Assembly: GCA_017521605.1 (NCBI GenBank)
Contig: JAFXCD010000020.1
Span: forward strand, 1 to 64,000
Reading direction: 5' to 3'
Source: Lachnospiraceae bacterium
GTDB taxonomy: Bacteria > Bacillota > Clostridia > Lachnospirales > Lachnospiraceae
Length of the DNA: 64,000 bases
Below, piece by piece: positions 37,835 through 45,926 of the stretch. Within the stretch, counting starts at the first letter, position 1, and every line of letters begins with the position of its first letter. The translations under genes and the position numbers were made by a program. The notes beneath the pieces were generated by a model that worked only from the letters and a program-made list of their open reading frames with translations, was not told the DNA's origin and did no database searches.

Positions 37835-39145
37835 CTATTCTCTTGCCTCAAAAATCCTTCTTGCTATCATTTCGCAGGTTTTATAAATATCACTTGGTTT
37901 TTCACCCACAAAATATTCACCATTTTTATATAATATCTTACCATTAATTATGGTCATTTTTATATTAGATTTACTTCCACTATACACAATGTTCTTATCC
38001 ATATTATGAATAGGCTGCATATTGGGTTGCTGTAAATCAATCATGATAATATCTGCCAGCTTGCCTTTAGCAAGCACATCAGCCTTAGAAAGTCCCATAG
38101 CTTTAGCACCGTTTACAGTAGCCATTCTGAGGATTTCCATAGCATCCACACTGGCTGCATCCATTTCACGTAAATTACTCAATCCTGCCACAAGGAACAT
38201 TTCCCTGAACATATCCAGACAATTATTGCTTGCTGCTCCATCGGTTCCCAATGCCACCGGTATTTTCTTATCCAGAAAATCCTTGATAGGTGCCACACCG
38301 CTGGCCAGCTTGGCATTGGATCCGGGATTGGTAATCACATGCAGGCGTCTTCTACGGAATACATCCATATCTTCATTGGTAAAATGTACACAATGATATG
38401 CCCCACCGCCAAAATCAAACATTCCTAAGGAATCCATAAAAACTGCCGGAGTCATACCATATTTATTCACACAATCCCTAACTTCCTTGGATGTTTCTGA
38501 CATATGCATATATACCGGTGCACGATACTTATGAGCCAATCCTGACAGCTTTATCAATAGCTCTCTGCTACAGGTATACTCCGCATGACACCCTAATTTA
38601 TAACTGATAAGAGACTTCTTTTGGTTCCACTTAACAAATTCCTCTTCTGTCTGTTCTATAGAAGAAGTAAAATCATTCAAACCACTAACCAATACACAGC
38701 GCATCCCCATCTCCTGACAGGCCATTGCTGTTGCTTCGGGCACCAGATACATATCAAATATGGAGGTAATACCAGAGCTTAAATACTCCAATATGGCAAG
38801 CTTTACAAATTGATAAATATCTTCCGGTGTTAATTTAGCCTCAGCCGGAAAAATCTTCTCATTAAGCCATTTATCCAATGGCATATCATCCGCAAGAGAA
38901 CGCATTAAGGTCATAGCCGAATGCGTATGCGCATTCTTAAACCCCGGCATCAGAAGATTTCCCTCACAATCAATCTCCTTATCCCAATGAAGCTCTGGCA
39001 ATCCCTCTCCCTTCATTTCATGAGCCAATTCCTCTTCATCAGGCACATATACTATTTTTTCATCTTTAATCCATACCTCACCTCTAAAAATATTCCTTCC
39101 TTTTTCCATTGTAAGAATATGGGCATTATACAATCTGATATTCAT
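37835..39145 (-). CDS. mtaD: Amidohydrolase, probable 5-methylthioadenosine/S-adenosylhomocysteine deaminase
   Basis: 436 residues of the MtaD/TrzN amidohydrolase group. Metal ligands: HTH in PGFKNAHTHSAMTLMR, a His in GCHAEYTC, a His in YMHMSE and an Asp in ALGTDGAASNNCLDM. The family deaminates methylthioadenosine and S-adenosylhomocysteine to inosyl products. Its position between cytidine deaminase and a MutS-like gene, after purine nucleoside phosphorylase, fits nucleoside salvage. The exact substrate cannot be fixed from sequence. Confidence 0.83.
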   Translation of the reverse strand: MNIRLYNAHILTMEKGRNIFRGEVWIKDEKIVYVPDEEELAHEMKGEGLPELHWDKEIDCEGNLLMPGFKNAHTHSAMTLMRSLADDMPLDKWLNEKIFPAEAKLTPEDIYQFVKLAILEYLSSGITSIFDMYLVPEATAMACQEMGMRCVLVSGLNDFTSSIEQTEEEFVKWNQKKSLISYKLGCHAEYTCSRELLIKLSGLAHKYRAPVYMHMSETSKEVRDCVNKYGMTPAVFMDSLGMFDFGGGAYHCVHFTNEDMDVFRRRRLHVITNPGSNAKLASGVAPIKDFLDKKIPVALGTDGAASNNCLDMFREMFLVAGLSNLREMDAASVDAMEILRMATVNGAKAMGLSKADVLAKGKLADIIMIDLQQPNMQPIHNMDKNIVYSGSKSNIKMTIINGKILYKNGEYFVGEKPSDIYKTCEMIARRIFEARE

Positions 39146-39156
39146 GTTAAACCTTT

Positions 39157-39582
39157 CTAGTGGAGCCCTCCAAAGCCAAAGGGCAATAATTCCTGTAATG
39201 TATATTTCTTATAATCCTCAGTAGATTTTGCTACAATAATACAAAAATCCTTCGTGCAAAATTCCTGCATTACCTGTCTGCAGATACCACAAGGATAAGC
39301 ATAATCCGAAAAAGTATTCTCGGCGGCTTCATCTGCAGGAGCGCCAACTATAGCAATAGCTTCAAAATCCTTTATACCTTCACTGACTGCCTTGAAAAAG
39401 GCGGTTCTTTCTGCACAGTTGGTAGCCCCGTAAGAAGCATTTTCTATATTACACCCTGTAAAGATACGACCATCCTTAGTAAGTAATGCCGCACCTACAT
39501 GGTACCCGGAATAAGGAGCATAGGACAGTTTAGTCATTTCCATAGCCTTTTGAATCAATTCTTTTTCCAATTGCTTATTCAT
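39157..39582 (-). CDS. cdd: Cytidine deaminase
   Basis: 141 residues from ATG 39582 (GAGG 5 nt upstream); an in-frame ATG 15 nt earlier overlaps the end of the previous gene. It deaminates cytidine and deoxycytidine to uridines. Zinc-site motifs: CAE in GATNCAERTAFF and PCGIC in YAYPCGICRQVMQEF. Operon member between the nucleoside phosphorylase and the amidohydrolase. Confidence 0.95.
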   Translation of the reverse strand: MNKQLEKELIQKAMEMTKLSYAPYSGYHVGAALLTKDGRIFTGCNIENASYGATNCAERTAFFKAVSEGIKDFEAIAIVGAPADEAAENTFSDYAYPCGICRQVMQEFCTKDFCIIVAKSTEDYKKYTLQELLPFGFGGLH

Positions 39583-39596
39583 AATAACCTCACTCA

Positions 39597-40421
39597 TTAA
39601 ACAAACTTTTTGACTGACTCAGTCACCAGTTTCTGGAAAGACGCTGCTGTTCTGTCCGCCGTTTCCTGTACCTCCTTGTGATCCAATGGAGCACTGCTCA
39701 TACCGGCCGCCAGATTGGTTACACAGGAAATACCACAAATCTTAAAACCACAATGGTTGGCCGCAATTGCTTCCGGCACAGTACTCATACCTACCGCATC
39801 CGTACCAAAAACCCGTAATGCTCTGATATCCGCAGGGCTTTCATAAGATGGTCCTGTTAAATAGGTGTAAACACCCTCCTGCAGGCTGATTTTGTACTCC
39901 TTAGCCGTAGAACGGATAATCTCCTGCAAATCCTCATCATATACGTGGCTCATATCAGGGAATCGGGTTCCCAGTTCATCTACATTGGCTCCAAGCAAAG
40001 GATTAGGTGCAAATAACGCAATATGATCCCGAATCATCATTAAGTCCCCGGCCTTGAAGTTTAAATTCACACCGCCGGCCGCATTGGTTAAAAAGAGTAT
40101 TTCTGCTCCTAAAAGCTTCATTAAGCGTATGGGCAATACAACATCCGAAATAGGATAGCCCTCATAATAATGCACTCTACCCTTCATACACACAACCGGT
40201 ACATCACCAATATAACCAAAAATAAACTTTCCTGCATGTCCCGGTACGGTAGACACGGGAAATCCATCAATATCACTATAAGAAAGCTCTGCCTCCACCT
40301 TTATTTTTTCCGCATAATCTCCAAGTCCTGATCCCAATACAATGGCTACCTTGGGCACAAAGCTAATCTTTTCTCTCACACAGTTGTAACAATTCATCAG
40401 TTTTTTGTAAACAGTTTTCAT
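39597..40421 (-). CDS. punA: Purine nucleoside phosphorylase
   Basis: 274 residues from ATG 40421 (GGGTGG 8 nt upstream). It splits purine (deoxy)nucleosides with phosphate into base and (deoxy)ribose-1-phosphate. Marks of the trimeric PNP type: VLGSGLGDYAEKI, the HAGKFIFG loop, RVHYYEGYP, LTNAAGGVN and GPSYESPADIRALRVFGTDAVGMSTVPE. First gene of the salvage operon, with its own promoter. Confidence 0.94.
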   Translation of the reverse strand: MKTVYKKLMNCYNCVREKISFVPKVAIVLGSGLGDYAEKIKVEAELSYSDIDGFPVSTVPGHAGKFIFGYIGDVPVVCMKGRVHYYEGYPISDVVLPIRLMKLLGAEILFLTNAAGGVNLNFKAGDLMMIRDHIALFAPNPLLGANVDELGTRFPDMSHVYDEDLQEIIRSTAKEYKISLQEGVYTYLTGPSYESPADIRALRVFGTDAVGMSTVPEAIAANHCGFKICGISCVTNLAAGMSSAPLDHKEVQETADRTAASFQKLVTESVKKFV

Positions 40422-40453
40422 ATATATTACCACCCTTTCCTAATCATACATTT

Positions 40454-40482
40454 ATTATACAAAACCAATTACTAAAATGCAA
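40454..40482 (-). promoter_or_regulatory. Sigma-A promoter of the nucleoside-salvage operon
   Basis: TTGCAT (40477-40482) and TATAAT (40454-40459), spacer 17 bp. Confidence 0.7.
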
Positions 40483-40501
40483 TAAATCTCCTTCTGTCTC
40501 A

Positions 40502-41527
40502 TTATACCTCATTCATTGCAAAGCCTGTCCAATCATTTGATACAATCTCATCTCTGACTCTTTGAGAAATATAAATGATGGATTCAAATTTGTTGCATCT
40601 AAAAATATCGTACTTACTACATTCTTCTCTATCCAACACAATTTCATGAGGCAAAAAAGTGTACAAATCAAACTTTTCATAATATGTATATTTACTTTTC
40701 TCCATATCATAGGCTTCGATAAAATTTCTAATATGCATAAATACATAATCATCATTTATGGTGCCTGTTTCCTTATCTATCAGTTTTATTGGATAATATT
40801 TTATTCCACTTACGCCGATTTCAACCAATCTATTCATAACTCTTTTATGTATAACAGGCCAGTCATCCACATTATACAAATAATCCAATCCATAATCAGC
40901 TTTGTTTGAATCAAAATAAAATATTACTTCTGGCCATTCGATAAAATCCACATCTACCAATGGGCAAGTGTGAAATCTCGTCTTTCTAAATCCTTCACAT
41001 TCTATTTCATCAATATTGGTTTCATATACAGTAATTACATTTTCCTTTTTACGTATAATTCTTTCATATAGTTTCGCATCAAAACTTAATTTATAGAATT
41101 TCTTGGGTCGCGTGTGTTGTGATTGTAGCTGTTGACTTGTTCTCAAAACACCTATTTCGTCTGATTTATATAAAACTGTAATATTACCATCTACAAATCC
41201 AACTGCCACAGCCTTATACCATTTTAACCGTTCTGCCAGCTTCCCGTTTTCAAGATACTGTCTAATATAGCCTGTAAAAATCTCTTCTACTTCTTCCCAA
41301 CTCCCCTTATATCTGATAGTAAAAGGATCATCTCTGGTAGTAAACACTTCATCACAAGCCCAATCCTCATCCTCTTCGTCAAAACTTCCGGCACCAACCA
41401 ACTCAATCGACCATACATTTCCCACATCCTCATATAGATTAAAGTTAATGGCTTCCACTTTTTCCGGCAAATCCACACTTAATATTGTATTCAACCAATT
41501 TTGAAAACTATTATATCTGCTATCCAT
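40502..41527 (-). CDS. Immunity-like protein with C-terminal Imm11/DUF1629-like domain
   Basis: 341 residues from ATG 41527 (AGAGGGGG upstream; the open frame extends 10 codons more). No signal peptide. The first about 130 residues are acidic and not recognised (FDEEDEDWACDEVF). The second half has the pattern DIFRCNKFESIIYISQRVRDEIVSNDWTGF, which resembles the end of the Imm11/DUF1629 immunity family. Such proteins neutralise contact- or secretion-delivered toxins of rival strains. Last gene of a minus-strand array of similar proteins. The assignment rests on pattern memory and needs a profile search. Confidence 0.5.
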   Translation of the reverse strand: MDSRYNSFQNWLNTILSVDLPEKVEAINFNLYEDVGNVWSIELVGAGSFDEEDEDWACDEVFTTRDDPFTIRYKGSWEEVEEIFTGYIRQYLENGKLAERLKWYKAVAVGFVDGNITVLYKSDEIGVLRTSQQLQSQHTRPKKFYKLSFDAKLYERIIRKKENVITVYETNIDEIECEGFRKTRFHTCPLVDVDFIEWPEVIFYFDSNKADYGLDYLYNVDDWPVIHKRVMNRLVEIGVSGIKYYPIKLIDKETGTINDDYVFMHIRNFIEAYDMEKSKYTYYEKFDLYTFLPHEIVLDREECSKYDIFRCNKFESIIYISQRVRDEIVSNDWTGFAMNEV

Positions 41528-41587
41528 TTTGCCCCCTCTTATGATTTTAAACATCATAATGATACGGATTCCAACATTATCTGATTC

Positions 41588-42712
41588 CTATCTGTGCTCC
41601 ACCAGCTTCAAATACTTATTCCCATCAATCTCAAATATTTGCTTCCTGTCATCATACTCATAAGCCAGCTGGAAGTACTTTTTCGCCTCATTTACATTGC
41701 CCAGCTCGCAGTAGCACTTACCCAACATATAAAGCACGAAAGGATTCTCATCTCCCTCCACAGCCTGAAACGCAGCCTGAAAATAAGAAAGTGCTGTCTC
41801 AAAATCATTCTCTGTTGCATAAGTATCACCAATAGCCGTATATAACCAAGTAGCATTATAATCTGCAGACTTAGGCTCCGGCACCAGTTCCAACGCCTCC
41901 AGATACTTTTCTCTTGCCTTCTGTATTTCATCATCCTCCAAAAGCTCATTGCCTTCTTCAATTAGTTCAATGATTTCAGCCTCTGCATCATCCTCACTGG
42001 AATCATCCAGCCAAAGTGCAGGATTCATGAACACCATAACCAGCTCACAAATCTCTCCATCAGCATCCAGTCCCCAGTAGTCACAATAGAAGCCATCTCC
42101 AATACCGGACGCAAACATAGGTATCTGCGAACCATCCAGTGGATTTGTCCACAGCAACAAGTCTCCACCTTCACGCTGCACATCAGGATTATCCTCATAG
42201 CTCTTTGCGAAAAGCTCCGCAAAATAATCATCATAGATATTTCCATCCTCATGCTCACCATACCAGCCCGCCAGGAATTTCCAATAACTCTGCGCCGCCT
42301 GCACATCACAGAAGCAAGCCATGCCACACTCTACCGGAATCCCTGAAAGTCCTGCTTCCTTACCATCCTTTTCACACTTTGCCAACTCATAGCTTACAGC
42401 CTGTGTGTTACGTATCTTTAAGCGTGCACCTACGATTCGAAGCCCTGCAATACTTTCCTCCATAACAGCCACCTGTACAGAATAAGTACCGGGCGCAATT
42501 GCTTTAAATTTAGGCATCACATCCTCAGGATTCTGCAAATAGCACAGCGGGTCTGCAGTAATAATCTTGCCTGATTTAAAGTCACACTCACCCATTACAA
42601 ACTGGGTCAAATCTCCATCCTCATCAAAAATATCCTGCACGAAATCCACGTCCAGCTCCGCCTCGCTAATGAACTTTATATTTGCCCGAAAGGCCTCCTG
42701 TATATCCAACAT
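41588..42712 (-). CDS. DUF4241 protein with C-terminal TPR repeats
   Basis: 374 residues from ATG 42712 (GAGGAG 9 nt upstream, start MLDIQEAF); the open frame runs into the upstream gene but lacks support. Residues about 45-255 match the DUF4241 style: KIITADPLCYL, FKAIAPGTYSVQVAV, CFCDVQAAQ, FASGIGDGFYCDYWGLDADG. Residues about 270-370 are tetratricopeptide repeats (EKYLEALELVP, WLYTAIGDTYATENDFETALSYFQAAF, YMLGKCYCELGNVNEAKKYFQLAYEYD). DUF4241 genes are frequent in immunity arrays. Function inferred from context only. Confidence 0.65.
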   Translation of the reverse strand: MLDIQEAFRANIKFISEAELDVDFVQDIFDEDGDLTQFVMGECDFKSGKIITADPLCYLQNPEDVMPKFKAIAPGTYSVQVAVMEESIAGLRIVGARLKIRNTQAVSYELAKCEKDGKEAGLSGIPVECGMACFCDVQAAQSYWKFLAGWYGEHEDGNIYDDYFAELFAKSYEDNPDVQREGGDLLLWTNPLDGSQIPMFASGIGDGFYCDYWGLDADGEICELVMVFMNPALWLDDSSEDDAEAEIIELIEEGNELLEDDEIQKAREKYLEALELVPEPKSADYNATWLYTAIGDTYATENDFETALSYFQAAFQAVEGDENPFVLYMLGKCYCELGNVNEAKKYFQLAYEYDDRKQIFEIDGNKYLKLVEHR

Positions 42713-42800
42713 ATGTAAATTCTCCTCTCTTAAATTCTCTACTTCGTAACATTGTGTCCTTGTTTCAAAGTTCCTTTTACCATTAATATTTAGTTCTTCC

Positions 42801-44270
42801 TCAACATTTTTGATAGTATTCAATCTGCCCCTTATCACTTAACACCAGCAGACCATCCTCGTAGAAGCCTATCCACTTGGGACCGGCTGCTCCTTTTTTC
42901 TTCTTTGCCACCTCTTCACCGGTAAATCTATCCAAACCGTAAATATAGCCCTTTTCTGTAGCAAACCACAGTATATCACCTTCAATAGTCGCAGCTGTAG
43001 ATACCTTAGAATCTGCCAGCAATCGGAACCTGTCCACCAGTTGATTATCCTCGGTTATCTCCAAACAATACATCTCTCCTGCATCATTACCTATGTAAAC
43101 CAGATTGTCTATCATAGTAAATTCATTATAGATAGGCTCATCTGTAGTAAACGAAGATACCACCTCTCCGGATTTCTTATCCAACAACAATATCTTACCA
43201 AAGGATCCCACAAATGCCACCAGTAAAAAGTCTTTGCCATAAGTGGTCATAGCTCTGGGATACAGCTTCTTCCCATAGCTCCACACAAGCTCTTCAGTGC
43301 TCATATTCTTACAATAAACCGCACCGTCACTATAGCCATGATACAAAAGCTCCCCTTCTACAATTAGCGGACTGCCACCACGCTTCAATTCATCACTTGC
43401 CTCCCGGACGATACTTCCATTTTTCTTGTCCAAGCAATAAACCCTGTCATTACACATGTAAATATGCTTCTCATCAACAGTGATATCCCAGCCAGCATTT
43501 CCCTTTCCTACCTTCGTTTCCCAGATAAGCTTTCCGGTCTGTTCCTCCAAACAATATACCTTTCCGGACATGGATGTAAAATATCTCCTGCCATTCTCAC
43601 AAACTCCAATACTTCTTATCACATGTCTCTCAGTGAACAGCACCTCCGGAGTTTTCCCCTTCAAGTCAAATCGAATCAGCTGACTCTCAAAAAATCCCTC
43701 TTTATTATACTCCAAAAAGTAAGTCAGCATATCCTCCTTAATTTCTCCGGTAACAGACATCAATGTACCACGCAGTCCTTCATGCTTGTAATTCCACAGT
43801 TTCTTCAGGTTTATCAGCTTCCCTGTTTTTTTTGCTGCAGGCATCGCCTTAGGTTCCAGCTCCCGCCGAACCTCCTCAATCCACTTATCCACCATATGTG
43901 AAGGAAGAAGTCCACTTCCCATAGGCTTATCTATATAAATAGCCTCCTTTGTATCTTCCAACACATCATATATGATTTTCACAGCCTCCGGACGATTTTC
44001 TCCATACTCCTTACACAGCTCCTTCAGCTGACTGATTTCCTCAAAGGCTATGTCAAAAAAATCTGTATCCCCAATCCCTAAATGACCTCTGCCTCTCACT
44101 TTCCCTGCACAAATCGTGAAAAATTCAAAGGATGTCTCCACACGCTCCGAGCAGCAATATATGTAAAGCTTGTCCACTGCACTCATCTTCTCGCCTATCA
44201 CCTGCTTACACAAATCTATCAGCCTCTCCTCGAAGTCTGCTCTTTTTTCTACAAATTCCCTGTTTGTCAT
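42801..44270 (-). CDS. PQQ-like beta-propeller protein with N-terminal immunity-like domain
   Basis: 489 residues, no signal peptide, so cytoplasmic, unlike most PQQ-type propellers. Residues about 1-135 have the look of the YezG/DUF600 immunity type (VDKLYIYCCSERVETSFEFFTICAGKV). From residue about 155 the chain is a propeller with repeated blade strands such as VYCLEEQTGKLIWETKVGKG, VYCLDKKNGSIVREAS and IYGLDRFTGEEVAKKKK. GGGAG precedes the ATG. The fusion of an immunity-like domain to a propeller fits a toxin-binding protein, but this is inference. Confidence 0.6.
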   Translation of the reverse strand: MTNREFVEKRADFEERLIDLCKQVIGEKMSAVDKLYIYCCSERVETSFEFFTICAGKVRGRGHLGIGDTDFFDIAFEEISQLKELCKEYGENRPEAVKIIYDVLEDTKEAIYIDKPMGSGLLPSHMVDKWIEEVRRELEPKAMPAAKKTGKLINLKKLWNYKHEGLRGTLMSVTGEIKEDMLTYFLEYNKEGFFESQLIRFDLKGKTPEVLFTERHVIRSIGVCENGRRYFTSMSGKVYCLEEQTGKLIWETKVGKGNAGWDITVDEKHIYMCNDRVYCLDKKNGSIVREASDELKRGGSPLIVEGELLYHGYSDGAVYCKNMSTEELVWSYGKKLYPRAMTTYGKDFLLVAFVGSFGKILLLDKKSGEVVSSFTTDEPIYNEFTMIDNLVYIGNDAGEMYCLEITEDNQLVDRFRLLADSKVSTAATIEGDILWFATEKGYIYGLDRFTGEEVAKKKKGAAGPKWIGFYEDGLLVLSDKGQIEYYQKC

Positions 44271-44364
44271 TTTACTCTTACTCCCATCTATTGTAACTTT
44301 TTAATCATTTTTCTTATTCAAAACCATTCATTATCCACCAATCCGCAAACTAATGTATATTTTG

Positions 44365-44688
44365 CTAAGTACTTTCCCGGCTCACCATAAGTATTTCTAT
44401 CATTGAGTCAATATCCAGCAGACTTAAATAACATGGTAACATAGGAACATCGATTGGTTGATACTTTTCATAAAATTCTATCACCTTATAACCATCACTA
44501 CTTACTACTTCCTTTCTCATATCCTTTTCCACCAGCATCTCCACACCGCTTGCACCATAATAAATCATCAATGCAGTAGCAAGCTTACAATGCTTATTCT
44601 TTAAAGCAATACTAGGAATTTCAAATCTATCATCCCAATTATAATTACACATGTAAGCATACAAAGTCTCTTCATTATCAATTGACAT
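44365..44688 (-). CDS. DUF4274 family protein, possibly 5'-truncated by an in-frame TAG
   Basis: 107 residues from ATG 44688. The stretch YMCNYNWDDRFEIPSIALKN followed by CKLATALMIYYGASG matches DUF4274, a family frequent among toxin-immunity genes. The ribosome binding site before this ATG is poor. In the same frame a better start exists at 44748 (GAGAGG 5 nt upstream), giving 14 more codons that run into TAG at 44704-44706 and then continue into this protein. The gene may have lost its real start through a point mutation, or the short form may be the product. Confidence 0.55.
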   Translation of the reverse strand: MSIDNEETLYAYMCNYNWDDRFEIPSIALKNKHCKLATALMIYYGASGVEMLVEKDMRKEVVSSDGYKVIEFYEKYQPIDVPMLPCYLSLLDIDSMIEILMVSREST

Positions 44689-44781
44689 AACCTGTTTCTC
44701 GACCTATTCACATTCATATTTTAAATATGTTATCAACTCCTTGTTCATTTTATCCTCTCAAAATTGTTCTGATTTTTTATA

Positions 44782-45198
44782 CTATTTAGAATGAAATTTT
44801 CTAAAAACATCCTCTTCAATAAAACGATATAGTATAAACTCGTCAAACAACCATTGCTCTAATACTTCAATGATTTCTTGTTTACTCCGTGATGAAAACT
44901 CCAACAAGGGGGATTGCCAATTATCGTTTAGCAAAGCCACCAAACGAAAATTCCCTGTAGGCTCACTGTCCGGATACCAGCCTAAGTCAATGGCAAGTGT
45001 TTGTTCCTCTATTTGCTTGTTACGTTTCCTTTTCTGCTTTGTATGCATATATAGGATATCTTCTGTAAATGCCCCCAACCATCGTTCGTCATCCACATCC
45101 AGCTCCTCTGGCTCAATATTTTCCAGCTTATTAATTACTATAGTCCACCCTGGTGGAATCCTTAATGGTTGTAAATCTTCCCAACTTTTCTTACTCAT
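44782..45198 (-). CDS. Immunity-like protein of unknown family
   Basis: 138 residues with GGGGAGG 7 nt before the ATG. Visible patterns are IPPGWTIVINKL, DERWLGAFTEDILYM and DLGWYPDSEPTGNFRLV, then a segment NDNWQSPLLEFSSRSKQEIIEVLEQWL. I recall similar small proteins in polymorphic-toxin immunity arrays but cannot name the family. It starts 2 nt after the stop of the broken gene upstream and would be coupled to it. Confidence 0.5.
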   Translation of the reverse strand: MSKKSWEDLQPLRIPPGWTIVINKLENIEPEELDVDDERWLGAFTEDILYMHTKQKRKRNKQIEEQTLAIDLGWYPDSEPTGNFRLVALLNDNWQSPLLEFSSRSKQEIIEVLEQWLFDEFILYRFIEEDVFRKFHSK

Positions 45199-45200
45199 TT

Positions 45201-45680
45201 CTATGCCTCCCCAAATCCAAATTGCTTCAATACCGCTTTCAAAGCCTCCTTATGCTTAGGATTACGAATATCACAACGCATATAGTACAAATCCCTATTC
45301 CAATATGGTGAGTTATCACCGGCTTCTATACAATCCTTTAGGATATTTGCATCTATATGAATCTGCCACCCCATACCATTATTCCGAAAGTCTCCCGGAA
45401 TAAGCTTATTATTTTCCAGTGGCAATTCCCTATAAATATCACCTCATTGAAACATAATTTTATTTCTATCAATGTAGGAAATACTTTGTCCATACATAAT
45501 AGGATAGTCTGGTATATTAGGCAGCGGACCTTGTCCAATAATCTGATACTCTCCATAATATAATGCATTATCCATCAGATATTGGGAGGGGATTGTAGGT
45601 AAATCCGCCAACTCGTTAGGCATTAGATTCCCATCCTCGGTTAAAACATGAAAAACCTCTATAATAACAGGTCTTCCCAT
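45201..45680 (-). pseudogene. Imm26-like immunity gene interrupted by an in-frame TGA
   Basis: Two open stretches (45444-45680 and the part below 45444) are in the same frame, separated only by TGA at 45444-45446. Reading through gives a continuous 159-codon sequence: ...DRNKIMFQ, stop, GDIYRELPLENNK..., ending YMRCDIRNPKHKEALKAVLKQFGF. A tryptophan (TGG) at the stop would restore a normal protein. Patterns such as LPTIPSQYLMDNALYYGEYQIIG recall the Imm26 family; this is a tentative match. The start at 45680 has only a distant site (AAGGGG). Most likely a recent nonsense mutation. Confidence 0.7.
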
Positions 45681-45758
45681 TAAAATATTCCAATCCTTAA
45701 TCCCCTTTTATCCTAGAAGCTTCTACTTCCAAACCATTTTACCAATGCACTTAACTAA

Positions 45759-45787
45759 AGTATAACACAACTCCCTGTCATTTTCAT
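45759..45787 (-). promoter_or_regulatory. Possible promoter of the immunity-like array
   Basis: ATGAAA (45782-45787) and TATACT (45759-45764), spacer 17 bp; the -35 is poor. The rest of 45681-45926 holds only the spoIVA terminator. Confidence 0.4.
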
Positions 45788-45802
45788 CACCCTTTCATTA
45801 AA

Positions 45803-45837
45803 AACAGAAAAAAGAAGCCTGCATTTGCAGAACTTCT
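45803..45837 (-). terminator. Rho-independent terminator after spoIVA
   Basis: On the minus strand AAAGAAG..CTGCA and TGCAG..CTTCTTT pair around a short loop, followed by a run of T. Confidence 0.7.
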
Positions 45838-45926
45838 TTTCTTTATTAATAGTTTCTTTCCTGACTTTCACCCTTCCGATCTAATTAACGATTCAGAGGC
45901 ATTATGCGCAAAACTGCTGCTTCGTT

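Noticed and set aside
42713-42838. Longer N-terminus of the DUF4241 protein
   Set aside because: It would overlap the upstream gene by 38 nt and lacks a ribosome binding site; ATG 42712 has GAGGAG before it.
45444-45446. TGA as selenocysteine or reassigned tryptophan codon
   Set aside because: No SECIS-like hairpin was seen after it, the expected residue is Trp, and TGA ends other genes in the window normally.
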